From Xestospongia muta (lineage: Eukaryota; Porifera; Demospongiae; Haplosclerida; Petrosiidae), in assembly GCA_963693285.1 (NCBI GenBank), contig OY848921.1, positions 4,955,497-5,019,496 of the forward strand: 64,000 bases of DNA. Direction: 5' to 3'. Positions within the stretch are counted from its first letter, which is position 1; every line of letters begins with the position of its first letter. The translations under genes and the position numbers were made by a program. Below are positions 52,227 through 63,521 of the stretch, piece by piece. The notes under the pieces were generated by a model that had not been told where the DNA came from, did no database searches, and saw only the letters and a list, made by a program, of their open reading frames with translations.

Positions 52227-52372
52227 AAACTTACTAAACTCTTTAGATCAGCTTATTTAACCAGATTTCACAGTTAATTTCTAAACCTTTTTTTACTTTC
52301 AAAAAGCTCTAAACAGTTATTTTTAGCGTGTTAACCTATTTAGACTACTTTATTAGTATATTTAAGACAGAT
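52227..52372 (+). repeat. Fused monomer in long HOR copy 2
   Basis: The left part (CTAAACCTTTTTTTAC) corresponds to the copy 1 monomer at about 49055 (ATCCTTTTTTTAC). The right part (AGCGTGTTAACC) corresponds to the next copy 1 monomer at about 49200, the one with CCAGGGTTCTC. The two copy 1 monomers are therefore represented by one unit here, joined in register inside the shared CAAAAAGCTCTAAACAG region. This removes one monomer from copy 2. Confidence 0.75.
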
Positions 52373-53676
52373 TAACTTACTAAACTCTTTAGATCACCTT
52401 ATTTAACCGATTTTCGCAGTTAATTTCTAATCTTTTTTAACTTTCAAAAAGCTCTAAACACTTTAATTTAGAGTTTTAACCTATTTAGACTTCTTTATTA
52501 GTATATTTAAGACAGATAAACTTACTAAACTCTTTAGATCAGCTTATTTAACCAGATTTCACAGTTAATTTCTAATCTTTTTTAACTTTCAAAAAGCTCT
52601 AAACAGTTATTTTTAGCGTTTTAATCTATTTAGACTCGTGTATTAGTATATTTAAAACAGATAAACTTACTAAACTCTTTAGATCAGCTTATTTAATCAG
52701 TTTTCACAGTTAATTTCTAATCTTTTTTAAATTTCAAAAAGCATTAAACTCTTTTTTTTATTGTTTCAACCTATTTAGACTACTTTATTAGTATATTTAA
52801 GACAGATAAACTTACTAAACTCTTTAGATCACCTTATTTAACCAGTTTTCACAGTTAATTTCTAATCATTTTTTACTTTCAAAAAGCATTAAACTCTTTT
52901 TTTTAGTGTTTTAACCTAATTAGACTACTTTATTAGTATATTTAAGACAGATAAACTTACTAAACTCTTTATATCAGCTTATTTAACCAGTTTTCACAGT
53001 TAATTTCTAATCTTTTTTAACTTTCAAAATGCTCTAAACACTTTATTTTAGAGTTTTAACCTATTTAGACTACTTTATTCGTATATTTAAGAGTGATAAA
53101 GTTACTAAACTCTTTAGATCAGCTTATATAACCAGTTTTCACAGTTGATTTCTAATCTTTTTTAACATTCAAAAAGCTCTAAACAGTTATTTTTAGCGTT
53201 TTAACCTGTTTAGACTATTTATTATTATATTTAAGACAGATAAACTTACTAAACTCTTTAGATCAGCTTATTTAACCAGTTTTCACAGTTAATTTCTAAT
53301 CTTTTTTAAATTTCAAAAAGCTCTAAACACTTTAATTTAGAGTTTTAACCTATTTAGACTACTTTATTAGTATATTGAAGACAGATAAAATTACTAAACT
53401 CTTTTATAAGCTTATTTAACCAGTTTTTACAGTAATTTTTCTAATCTTTTTTAACTTTCAAAAAAGCTCTAAACACTTTGTTTTAGAATTTTAACCTAAT
53501 TAGACTATTTTATTAGTATATTTAAGACAGATAAACTTACTAAACTCTTTAGATCAGCTTATTTAACCAGTTTTCACAGTTAATTCCAATCTTTTTTAAC
53601 TTTCAAAAAGCTCTAAACACTTTATTTTAGAGTTTTAACCTATTTAGACTACTTTATTCGTATATTTAAGAGTGAT

Positions 53677-56600
53677 AAAGTTACTAAACTCTTTAGATCA
53701 GCTTATTTAACCAGGGTTCTCAGTTAATTTCTAATCTTTTTCAAATTTCAAAAGGCTCTAAACACTTTCTTTTAGAGTTTTAACGTATTTAGACTACTTT
53801 ATTAGTATATTTAAGACAGATAAACTTACTAAACACTTTAGATCAGCCTATTTAACCAGTTTTCACTGTTAATTTTAATCTTTTTTAACTTTCAAAAAGT
53901 TCTAAACACTTTACTTTAGAGTTTTAACCTATTTAGACTACTTTATTAGTATATTTAAGACAGAAAAACTTACTAAACTCTTTAGATCAGCTTATTTAAC
54001 CAGTTTTCACAGTTAATTTCTAATCTTTTTTAACTTTCAAAAAGCTCTAAACGGTTATTTTTAGCGTTTTAAACTATTTAGACAACTTTATTAGTATATT
54101 TAAGACAGATAAACTTACTAAACTCTTTAGATCAGCTTATTTAACCAGTTTTCACAGTTAATTTCTAATCTTTTTTAACTTTCAAAAAGCTCTAAACACT
54201 TTATTTTAGAGTTTTATTCTATTTAGACTACTTTATTAGTATATTTAAGAGAGATAAACTTACTAAACTCTTTAGATCAGCTTATTTAACCAGTTTTCAC
54301 AGTTAATTTCTAATCTTTTTTAACTTTCAAAAAGCTCTAAACAGTTATTTTTAGCGTTTTAACCTGTATAGACTACTTTATTAGTATATTTAAGACAGAT
54401 AAACTTACTAAACTCTTTAGATCAGCTAATTTAACCAGTTTTCACAGTTAATTTCTAATCTTTTTTAACTTTCAAAAAGCTCTAAACTCAATATTTTAGA
54501 GTTTTAACCTTTTTAGACTACTTTATTAGTATATTTAAGACAGATAAACTTACTAAACTCTTTAGATCGGCTTATTTAACCAGTTTTCACACTTAATTTC
54601 TAATCTTTTTTAACTTTCAAAAAGCTCTAAACACTTTATTTTAGAGTTTTAACCTATTTAGACTACTTTATTAGTATATTTAAGACAGATAAAGTTACTA
54701 AATTCTTTAGATCACCTTATTTAACCAGTTTTCATTGTTAATTTTAATCTTTTTTAACTTTCAAAAAGTTCTAAACACTTTACTTTAGAGTTTTAACCTA
54801 TTTAGACTACTTTATTAGTATATTTAAGACAGATAAACTTACTAAACTCTTTAGATCAGCTTATTTAACCAGTTTTCACAGTTAATTTCTAATCTTTTTT
54901 AACTTTCAAAAAGCTCTAAACGGTTATTTTTAGCGTTTTAAACTATTTAGACAACTTTATTAGTATATTTAAGACAGATAAACTTACTAAACTCTATAGA
55001 TCAGCTTATTTAACCAGTTTTCACAGTTAATTTCTAATCTTTTTTAACTTTCAAAATGCTCTAAACACTTTATTTTAGAGTTTTAACCTATTTAGACTAC
55101 TTTATTCGTATATTTAAGAGTGATAAAGTTACTAAACTCTTTAGATCAGCTTATTTAACCAGTTTTCACAGTTGATTTCTAATCTTTTTTAACATTCAAA
55201 AAGCTCTAAACAGTTATTTTTAGCGTTTTAACCTATTTAGACTATTTATTATTATATTTAAGACAGATAAACTTACTAAACTCTTTAGATCAGCTTATTT
55301 AACCAGTTTTCACACTTAATTTCTAATCTTTTTTAACTTTCAAAAAGCTCTAAACACTTTATTTTAGAGTTTTAACCTATTTAGACTACTTTATTAGTAT
55401 ATTTAAGACAGATAAAGTTACTAAACTCTTTAGATCACCTTATTTAACCAGTTTTCATTGTTAATTTTAATCTTTTTTAACTTTCAAAAAGTTGTAAACA
55501 CTTTACTTTAGAGTTTTAACCTATTTAGACTACTTTATTAGTATATTTAAGACAGATAAACTTACTAAACTCTTTAGATCAGCTTATTTAACCAGTTTTC
55601 ACAGTTAATTTCTAATCTTTTTTAACTTTCAAAAAGCTCTAAACGGTTATTTTTAGCGTTTTAAACTATTTAGACAACTTTATCAGTATATTTAAGACAG
55701 ATAAACTTACTAAACTCTTTAGATCAGCTTATTTAACCAGTTTTCACAGTTAATTTCTAATCTTTTTTAACTTTCAAAATGCTCTAAACACTTTATTTTA
55801 GAGTTTTAACCTATTTAGACTACTTTATTCGTATATTTAAGAGTGATAAAGTTACTAAACTCTTTAGATCAGCTTATTTAACCAGTTTTCACAGTTGATT
55901 TCTAATCTTTTTTAACATTCAAAAAGCTCTAAACAGTTATTTTTAGCGTTTTAACCGATTTAGACTATTTATTATTATATTTAAGACAGATAAACTTACT
56001 AAACTCTTTAGATCAGCTTATTTAACCAGTTTTCACAGTTAATTTCTAATCTTTTTTAAATTTCAAAAAGCTCTAAACACTTTAATTTAGAGTTTTAACC
56101 TATTTAGACTACTTTATTAGTATATTGAAGACAGATAAAATTACTAAACTCTTTTGATAAGCTTATTTAACCAGTTTTTACAGTAATTTTTCTAATCTTT
56201 TTTAACTTTCAAAAAAGCTCTAAACACTTTGTTTTAGAATTTTAACCTAATTAGACTATTTTATTAGTATATTTAAGACAGATAAACTTACTAAACTCTT
56301 TAGATCAGCTTATTTAACCAGTTTTCACAGTTAATTCCAATCTTTTTTAACTTTCAAAAAGCTCTAAACACTTTATTTTAGAGTTTTAACCTATTTAGAC
56401 TACTTTATTCGTATATTTAAGAATGATAAAGTTACTAAACTCTTTAGATCAGCTTATTTAACCAGGGTTCTCAGTTAATTTCTAATCTTTTTCAACTTTC
56501 AAAAGGCTCTAAACACTTTCTTTTAGAGTTTTAACGTATTTAGACTACTTTATTAGTATATTTAAGACAGATAAACTTACTAAACTCTTTAGATCAGCTT

Positions 56601-57512
56601 ATTTAACCAGTTTTCACTGTTAATTTTAATCTTTTTTAACTTTCAAAAAGTTCTAAACACTTTACTTTAGAGTTTTAACCTATTTAGACTACTTTATTAG
56701 TATATTTAAGACAGAAAAACTTACTAAACTCTTTAGATCAGCTTATTTAACCAGTTTTCACAGTTAATTTCTAATCTTTTTTAACTTTCAAAAAGCTCTA
56801 AACGGTTATTTTTAGCGTTTTAAACTATTTAGACAACTTTATTAGTATATTTAAGACAGATAAACTTACTAAACTCTTTAGATCAGCTTATTTAACCAGT
56901 TTTCACAGTTAATTTCTAATCTTTTTTAACTTTCAAAAAGCTCTAACACTTTATTTTAGAGTTTTATTCTATTTAGACTACTTTATTAGTATATTTAAGA
57001 GAGATAAACTTACTAAACTCTTTAGATCAGCTTATTTAACCAGTTTTCACAGTTAATTTCTAATCTTTTTTAACTTTCAAAAAGCTCTAAACAGTTATTT
57101 TTAGCGTTTTAACCTGTATAGACTACTTTATTAGTATATTTAAGACAGATAAACTTACTAAACTCTTTAGATCAGCTAATTTAACCAGTTTTCACAGTTA
57201 ATTTCTAATCTTTTTTAACTTTCAAAAAGCTCTAAACTCAATATTTTAGAGTTTTAACCTTTTTAGACTACTTTATTAGTATATTTAAGACAGATAAACT
57301 TACTAAACTCTTTAGATCGGCTTATTTAACCAGTTTTCACACTTAATTTCTAATCTTTTTTAACTTTCAAAAAGCTCTAAACACTTTATTTTAGAGTTTT
57401 AACCTATTTAGACTACTTTATTAGTATATTTAAGACAGATAAAGTTACTAAACTCTTTAGATCACCTTATTTAACCAGTTTTCATTGTTAATTTTAATCT
57501 TTTTTAACTTTC
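53677..57512 (+). repeat. 19-monomer HOR (2751 bp), second copy partial
   Basis: Copy 1 spans 53677-56427; copy 2 starts at 56428 and follows it to about 57512. Markers: CCAGGGTTCTC 53711/56462, AACCTGTATA 54361/57111 and TTCATTGTTA 54731/57481, at offsets of 2750-2751. The unit joins the end of the long HOR (CCAGGGTTCTC, TTATTCGTA) to monomers of the 23-42 kb lineage (CTAAACGGT, TTTTATTCTATTT, CTGTATAGAC, CTCAATATT, GATCGGC). It is thus a composite of the two lineages. Confidence 0.88.
54691..56136 (+). repeat. 5-monomer duplication (723 bp)
   Basis: Units 54691-55413 and 55414-56136 share TTCATTGTTA (54731/55454), the CTAAACGGT monomer, CAAAATGCTC and TTTATTCGTA (55101/55824) and the AACATTCAAAAAG monomer with TATTTATTATTATATT, at offset 723. 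The fifth monomer differs between copies (CACACTTAA class A versus AAATTTCAAAAAG with TTTAATTTAGAG), so the second edge lies within it. Confidence 0.8.
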
Positions 57513-58525
57513 AAAAGGCTCTAAACACTTTCTTTTAGAGTTTTAACGTATTTAGACTACTTTATTAGTATATTTAAGACAGATAAACTTACTAAACTCT
57601 TTAGATCAGCTTATTTAACCAGTTTTCACTGTTAATTTTAATCTTTTTTAACTTTCAAAAAGTTCTAAACACTTTACTTTAGAGTTTTAACCTATTTAGA
57701 CTACTTTATTAGTATATTTAAGACAGAAAAACTTACTAAACTCTTTAGATCAGCTTATTTAACCAGTTTTCACAGTTAATTTCTAATCTTTTTTAACTTT
57801 CAAAAAGCTCTAAACGGTTATTTTTAGCGTTTTAAACTATTTAGACAACTTTATTAGTATATTTAAGACAGATAAACTTACTAAACTCTTTAGATCAGCT
57901 TATTTAACCAGTTTTCACAGTTAATTTCTAATCTTTTTTAACTTTCAAAAAGCTCTAAACACTTTATTTTAGAGTTTTATTCTATTTAGACTACTTTATT
58001 AGTATATTTAAGAGAGATAAACTTACTAAACTCTTTAGATCAGCTTATTTAACCAGTTTTCACAGTTAATTTCTAATCTTTTTTAACTTTCAAAAAGCTC
58101 TAAACAGTTATTTTTAGCGTTTTAACCTGTATAGACTACTTTATTAGTATATTTAAGACAGATAAACTTACTAAACTCTTTAGATCAGCTAATTTAACCA
58201 GTTTTCACAGTTAATTTCTAATCTTTTTTAACTTTCAAAAAGCTCTAAACTCAATATTTTAGAGTTTTAACCTTTTTAGACTACTTTATTAGCATATTTA
58301 AGACAGATAAACTTACTAAACTCTTTAGATCGGCTTATTTAACCAGTTTTCACACTTAATTTCTAATCTTTTTTAACTTTCAAAAAGCTCTAAACACTTT
58401 ATTTTAGAGTTTTAACCTATTTAGACTACTTTATTAGTATATTTAAGACAGATAAAGTTACTAAACTCTTTAGATCACCTTATTTAACCAGTTTTCATTG
58501 TTAATTTTAATCTTTTTTAACTTTC
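56501..58525 (+). repeat. 7-monomer duplication (about 1013 bp)
   Basis: Units of about 56501-57512 and 57513-58525 share AAAAGGCTCT with TTTCTTTTAG and ACGTATTTAG, CACTGTTAATTTTAATC, GACAGAAAAAC, CTAAACGGT, TTTTATTCTATTT, CTGTATAGAC, CTCAATATT, GATCGGC and TTCATTGTTA (57481/58494). The offset is 1012-1013 bp. The junction monomer is a hybrid and is listed separately. Confidence 0.85.
57441..57585 (+). repeat. Hybrid junction monomer of the 7-monomer duplication
   Basis: The left part (AAAGTTAC, GATCACC, TTCATTGTTAATTTTAATC) is the monomer that elsewhere continues AAAAAGTTCTAAACACTTTAC, as at 58454. The right part (AAAAGGCTCTAAACACTTTC, TTAACGTATTT) is the monomer near 56500. The switch lies in the shared CTTTTTTAACTTTCAAAA stretch, about 57498-57516. 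It is the expected product of in-register unequal exchange. Confidence 0.8.
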
Positions 58526-59176
58526 AAAAAGTTCTAAACACTTTACTTTAGAGTTTTAACCTATTTAGACTACTTTATTAGTATATTTAAGACAGATAAA
58601 CTTACTAAACTCTTTAGATCAGCTTATTTAACCAGTTTTCACAGTTAATTTCTAATCTTTTTTAACTTTCAAAAAGCTCTAAACAGTTATTTTTAGCGTT
58701 TTAACCTGTATAGACTACTTTATTAGTATATTTAAGACAGATAAACTTACTAAACTCTTTAGATCAGCTAATTTAACCAGTTTTCACAGTTAATTTCTAA
58801 TCTTTTTTAACTTTCAAAAAGCTCTAAACTCAATATTTTAGAGTTTTAACCTTTTTAGACTACTTTATTAGCATATTTAAGACAGATAAACTTACTAAAC
58901 TCTTTAGATCGGCTTATTTAACCAGTTTTCACACTTAATTTCTAATCTTTTTTAACTTTCAAAAAGCTCTAAACACTTTATTTTAGAGTTTTAACCTATT
59001 TAGACTACTTTATTAGTATATTTAAGACAGATAAAGTTACTAAACTCTTTAGATCACCTTATTTAACCAGTTTTCATTGTTAATTTTAATCTTTTTTAAC
59101 TTTCAAAAAGTTCTAAACACTTTACTTTAGAGTTTTAACCTATTTAGACTACTTTATTAGTATATTTAAGACAGAT
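58019..59176 (+). repeat. 4-monomer duplication (579 bp)
   Basis: Units 58019-58597 and 58598-59176 each contain, in order, the CTGTATAGAC class B monomer, the CTCAATATT monomer, the GATCGGC monomer and the TTCATTGTTA monomer. Both CTCAATATT monomers end in TTAGCATATTT (58291/58870), a variant absent from the equivalent monomers near 54.5 and 57.3 kb. The shared private change marks these two units as a recent duplication. Confidence 0.88.
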
Positions 59177-60046
59177 AAACTTACTAAACTCTTTAGATCA
59201 GCTTATTTAACCAGTTTTCACAGTTAATTTCTAATCTTTTTTAACTTTCAAAAAGCTCTAAACGGTTATTTTTAGCGTTTTAAACTATTTAGACAACTTT
59301 ATTAGTATATTTAAGACAGATAAACTTACTAAACTCTTTAGATCAGCTTATTTAACCAGTTTTCACAGTTAATTTCTAATCTTTTTTAACTTTCAAAAAG
59401 CTCTAAACACTTTTTTTTAGAGTTTTATTCTATTTAGACTACTTTATTAGTATATTTAAGAGAGATAAACTTACTAAACTCTTTAGATCAGCTTATTTAA
59501 CCAGTTTTCACAGTTAATTTCTAATCTTTTTTAACTTTCAAAAAGCTCTAAACAGTTATTTTTAGCGTTTTAACCTGTATAGACTACTTTATTAGTATAT
59601 TTAACACAGATAAACTTACTAAACTCTTTAGATCAGCTTTTTTAACCAGTTTTCACACTTAATTTCTAATCTTTTTTAACTTTGAAAAAGCTCTAAACAC
59701 TTTATTTTAGAGTTTTAACCTATTTAGACTACTTTATTAGTATATTTAAGAGAGATAAACTTACTAAACTCTTTAGATGAGCTTATTTAACCAGTTTTTA
59801 CAGTTGATTTCTAATCTTTTTTAACTTTCAAAAAGCTCTAAACAGTTATTTTTAGCGTTATAACCTATTTAGACTACTTTATTATTATATTTAAGACAGA
59901 ATAACTTACTAAACTCTTTGGATCACCTTATTTAAGCAGTTTTCACAGTTAATTTCTAAACTTTTTTAACTTTCAAAAAGCTCTAAACACTTTATTTTAG
60001 AGTTTTAACCTATTTAGACTACTTTATTAGTATATTTAAGAGAGAT
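59177..60046 (+). repeat. End of the 23-42 kb lineage and transition
   Basis: The block starts with CTAAACGGT, TTTTATTCTATTT and CTGTATAGAC monomers of the preceding lineage. From about 59.6 kb it changes to the monomers that make up the right-hand 6-monomer family: a GATGAGC monomer with a TTTTTACAGTTGATTT segment, then one with CTTTGGATCACC and TTTAAGCAG (59916). Satellite only. Confidence 0.7.
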
Positions 60047-63000
60047 AAACTTACTAAACTCTTTAGATCAGCTTATTTAACCAGTTTTCACAGTTAATTT
60101 CTAATCTGTTTTAACTTTCAAAAGCTCTAAACGCTTTATTTTAGAGTTTTAACCTATTTAGACTACTTTATTAGTATATTTAAGAGAGATAAACTTACTA
60201 AACTCTTTAGATCAGCTTATTTAACCAGGTTTCACAGTTAATTTCTAATCTTTTTTAACTTTAAAAAAGCACTAAACACTTTATTTTAGAGTTTTAACCT
60301 ATTTAGACTACTTTATTAGTATATTTAAAAGAGATAAACTTACTAAACTCTTTAGATCAGCTTATTTAACCAGTTTTCACAGTTAATTTCTAATCTTTTT
60401 TAACTTTCAAAAAGCTGTAAACACTTTATTTTAGAGTTTTAACCTATTTAGACTACTTTATTAGTATATTTAAGACAGATAAACTTACTAAACTCTTTAG
60501 ATCAGCTTATTTAACCAGTTTTCACACTTAATTTCTAATCTTTTTTAACTTTCAAAAAGCTCTAAACACTTTATTTTAGAGTTTTAACCTATTTAGACTA
60601 CTTTATTAGTATATTTAAGACAGATAAACTTACTAAACTCTTTAGATGAGCTTATTTAACCAGTTTTTACAGTTGATTTCTGATCTTTTTTAACTTTCAA
60701 AAAGCTCTAAACAGTAATTTTTAGCGTTATAACCTATTTAGACTACTTTATTATTATATTTAAGACAGAATAACTTACTAAACTCTTTGGATCACCTTAT
60801 TTAAGCAGTTTTCACAGTTAATTTCTAAACTTTTTTAACTTTCAAAAAGCTCTAACACTTTATTTTAGAGTTTTAACCTATTTAGACTACTTTATTAGTA
60901 TATTTAAGAGAGATAAACTTACTAAACTCTTTACATCAGCTTATTTAACCAGTTTTCACAGTTAATTTCTAATCTTTTTTAACTTTCAAAAGCTCTAAAC
61001 GCTTTATTTTAGAGTTTTAACCTATTTAGACTACTTTATTAGTATATTTAAGAGAGATAAACTTACTAAACTCTTTAGATAAGCTTATTTAACCAGGTTT
61101 CACAGTTAATTTCTAATCTTTTTTAACTTTAAAAAAGCTCTAAACAGTTTATTTTAGAGTTTTAACCTATTTAGACTACTTTATTAGTATATTTAAAAGA
61201 GATAAACTTACTAAACTCTTTAGATCAGCTTATTTAACCAGTTTTCACAGTTAATTTCTAATCTTTTTTAACTTTCAAAAAGCTGTAAACACTTTATTTT
61301 AGAGTTTTAACCTATTTAGACTACTTTATTAGTATATTTAAGACAGATAAACTTACTAAACTCTTTAGATCAGCTTATTTAACCAGTTTTCACACTTAAT
61401 TTCTAATCTTTTTTAACTTTCAAAAAGCTGTAAACACTTTATTTTAGAGTTTTAACCTATTTAGACTACTTTATTAGTATATTTAAGAGAAATAAACTTA
61501 CTAAACTCTTTAGATCAGCTTATTTAACCAGTTTTCACACTTAATTTCTAATCTTTTTTAACTTTCAAAAAGCTGTAAACACTTTATTTTAGAGTTTTAA
61601 CCTATTTAGACTACTTTATTAGTATATTTAAGAGAGATAAACTTACTAAACTCTTTAGATCAGCTTATTTAACCAGGTTTCACAGTTAATTTCTAATCTT
61701 TTTTAACTTTAAAAAAGCTCTAAACACTTTATTTTATAGTTTTAACCTATTTAGACTACTTTATTAGTATATTTAAAAGAGATAAACTTACTAAACTCTT
61801 TAGATCAGCTTATTTAACCAGTTTTCACAGTTAATTTCTAATCTTTTTTAACTTTCAAAAGCTCTAAACGCTTTATTTTAGAGTTTTAACCTATTTAGAC
61901 TACTTTATTAGTATATTTAAGAGAGATAAACTTACTAAACTCTTTAGATAAGCTTATTTAACCAGGTTTCACAGTTAATTTCTAATCTTTTTTAACTTTA
62001 AAAAAGCTCTAAACACTTTATTTTAGAGTTTTAACCTATTTAGACTACTTTATTAGTATATTTAAAAGAGATAAACTTACTAAACTCTTTAGATCAGCTT
62101 ATTTAACCAGTTTTCACAGTTAATTTCTAATCTTTTTTAACTTTCAAAAAGCTGTAAACACTTTATTTTAGAGTTTTAACCTATTTAGACTACTTTATTA
62201 GTATATTTAAGACAGATAAACTTACTAAACTCTTTAGATCAGCTTATTTAACCAGTTTTCACACTTAATTTCTAATCTTTTTTAACTTTCAAAAAGCTGT
62301 AAACACTTTATTTTAGAGTTTTAACCTATTTAGACTACTTTATTAGTATATTTAAGAGAAATAAACTTACTAAACTCTTTAGATCAGCTTATTTAACCAG
62401 TTTTCACACTTAATTTCTAATCTTTTTTAACTTTCAAAAAGCTGTAAACACTTTATTTTAGAGTTTTAACCTATTTAGACTACTTTATTAGTATATTTAA
62501 GAGAGATAAACTTACTAAACTCTTTAGATCAGCTTATTTAACCAGGTTTCACAGTTAATTTCTAATCTTTTTTAACTTTAAAAAAGCTCTAAACACTTTA
62601 TTTTATAGTTTTAACCTATTTAGACTACTTTATTAGTATATTTAAAAGAGATAAACTTACTAAACTCTTTAGATCAGCTTATTTAACCAGTTTTCACAGT
62701 TAATTTCTAATCTTTTTTAACTTTCAAAAGCTCTAAACGCTTTATTTTAGAGTTTTAACCTATTTAGACTACTTTATTAGTATATTTAAGAGAGATAAAC
62801 TTACTAAACTCTTTAGATAAGCTTATTTAACCAGGTTTCACAGTTAATTTCTAATCTTTTTTAACTTTAAAAAAGGTCTAAACACTTTATTTTAGAGTTT
62901 TAACCTATTTAGACTACTTTATTAGTATATTTAAAAGAGATAAACTTACTAAACTCTTTAGATCAGCTTATTTAACCAGTTTTCACAGTTAATTTCTAAT

Positions 63001-63521
63001 CTTTTTTAACTTTCAAAAAGCTGTAAACACTTTATTTTAGAGTTTTAACCTATTTAGACTACTTTATTAGTATATTTAAGACAGATAAACTTACTAAACT
63101 CTTTAGATCAGCTTATTTAACCAGTTTTCACACTTAATTTCTAATCTTTTTTAACTTTCAAAAAGCTGTAAACACTTTATTTTAGAGTTTTAACCTATTT
63201 AGACTACTTTATTAGTATATTTAAGAGAGATAAACTTACTAAACTCTTTAGATCAGCTTATTTAACCAGTTTTCACACTTAATTTCTAATCTTTTTTAAC
63301 TTTCAAAAAGCTGTAAACACTTTATTTTAGAGTTTTAACCTATTTAGACTACTTTATTAGTATATTTAAGAGAGATAAACTTACTAAACTCTTTAGATCA
63401 GCTTATTTAACCAGGTTTCACAGTTAATTTCTAATCTTTTTTAACTTTAAAAAAGCTCTAAACACTTTATTTTATAGTTTTAACCTATTTAGACTACTTT
63501 ATTAGTATATTTAAAAGAGAT
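60047..63521 (+). repeat. 6-monomer HOR, four tandem copies (869 bp)
   Basis: Copies are 60047-60914, 60915-61783, 61784-62652 and 62653-63521, each starting at a monomer with CAAAAGCTCTAAACGC (60123, 60991, 61860 and 62729 for AGCTCTAAACGC). Copies 2-4 share the order CTAAACGC, CCAGGTTTCAC, GCTGTAAAC, CACACTTAA with GCTGTAAAC twice, and CCAGGTTTCAC with TTTTATAG (61731, 62600 and 63469 for the last; the last monomer of copy 2 starts at 61639). Copy 1 has the same first three monomers but then CACACTTAA with GCTCTAAAC, a GATGAGC monomer and a CTTTGG monomer. By eye, copies 2-4 are among the most uniform sequence in the window. Confidence 0.92.

Larger units (their letters stand above)
47732..53740 (+). 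repeat. Long HOR, two copies of about 3.3 and 2.7 kb
   Basis: Copy 1 spans 47732-51068 (3337 bp, 23 monomers) and copy 2 runs from 51069 to about 53740, where it changes lineage. Shared markers: TCAGTTTTAG 47821/51158; CCAGGGTTCTC 48348/51538 (offset 3190) and 50669/53711 (offset 3042); and TTTATTCGTA 50031/53074. Private variants include ATCCTTTTTTTAC, GACAAACTTAC with TTCATTAG, ACTAGTGTATTAG, AAAGCACTAAAC with TTTTTTTTAGTG and the AGTAATTTTTCTAATC insertion. The offset falls from 23 to 22 to 21 monomers along the unit because of two single-monomer differences, annotated separately. Confidence 0.88.
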
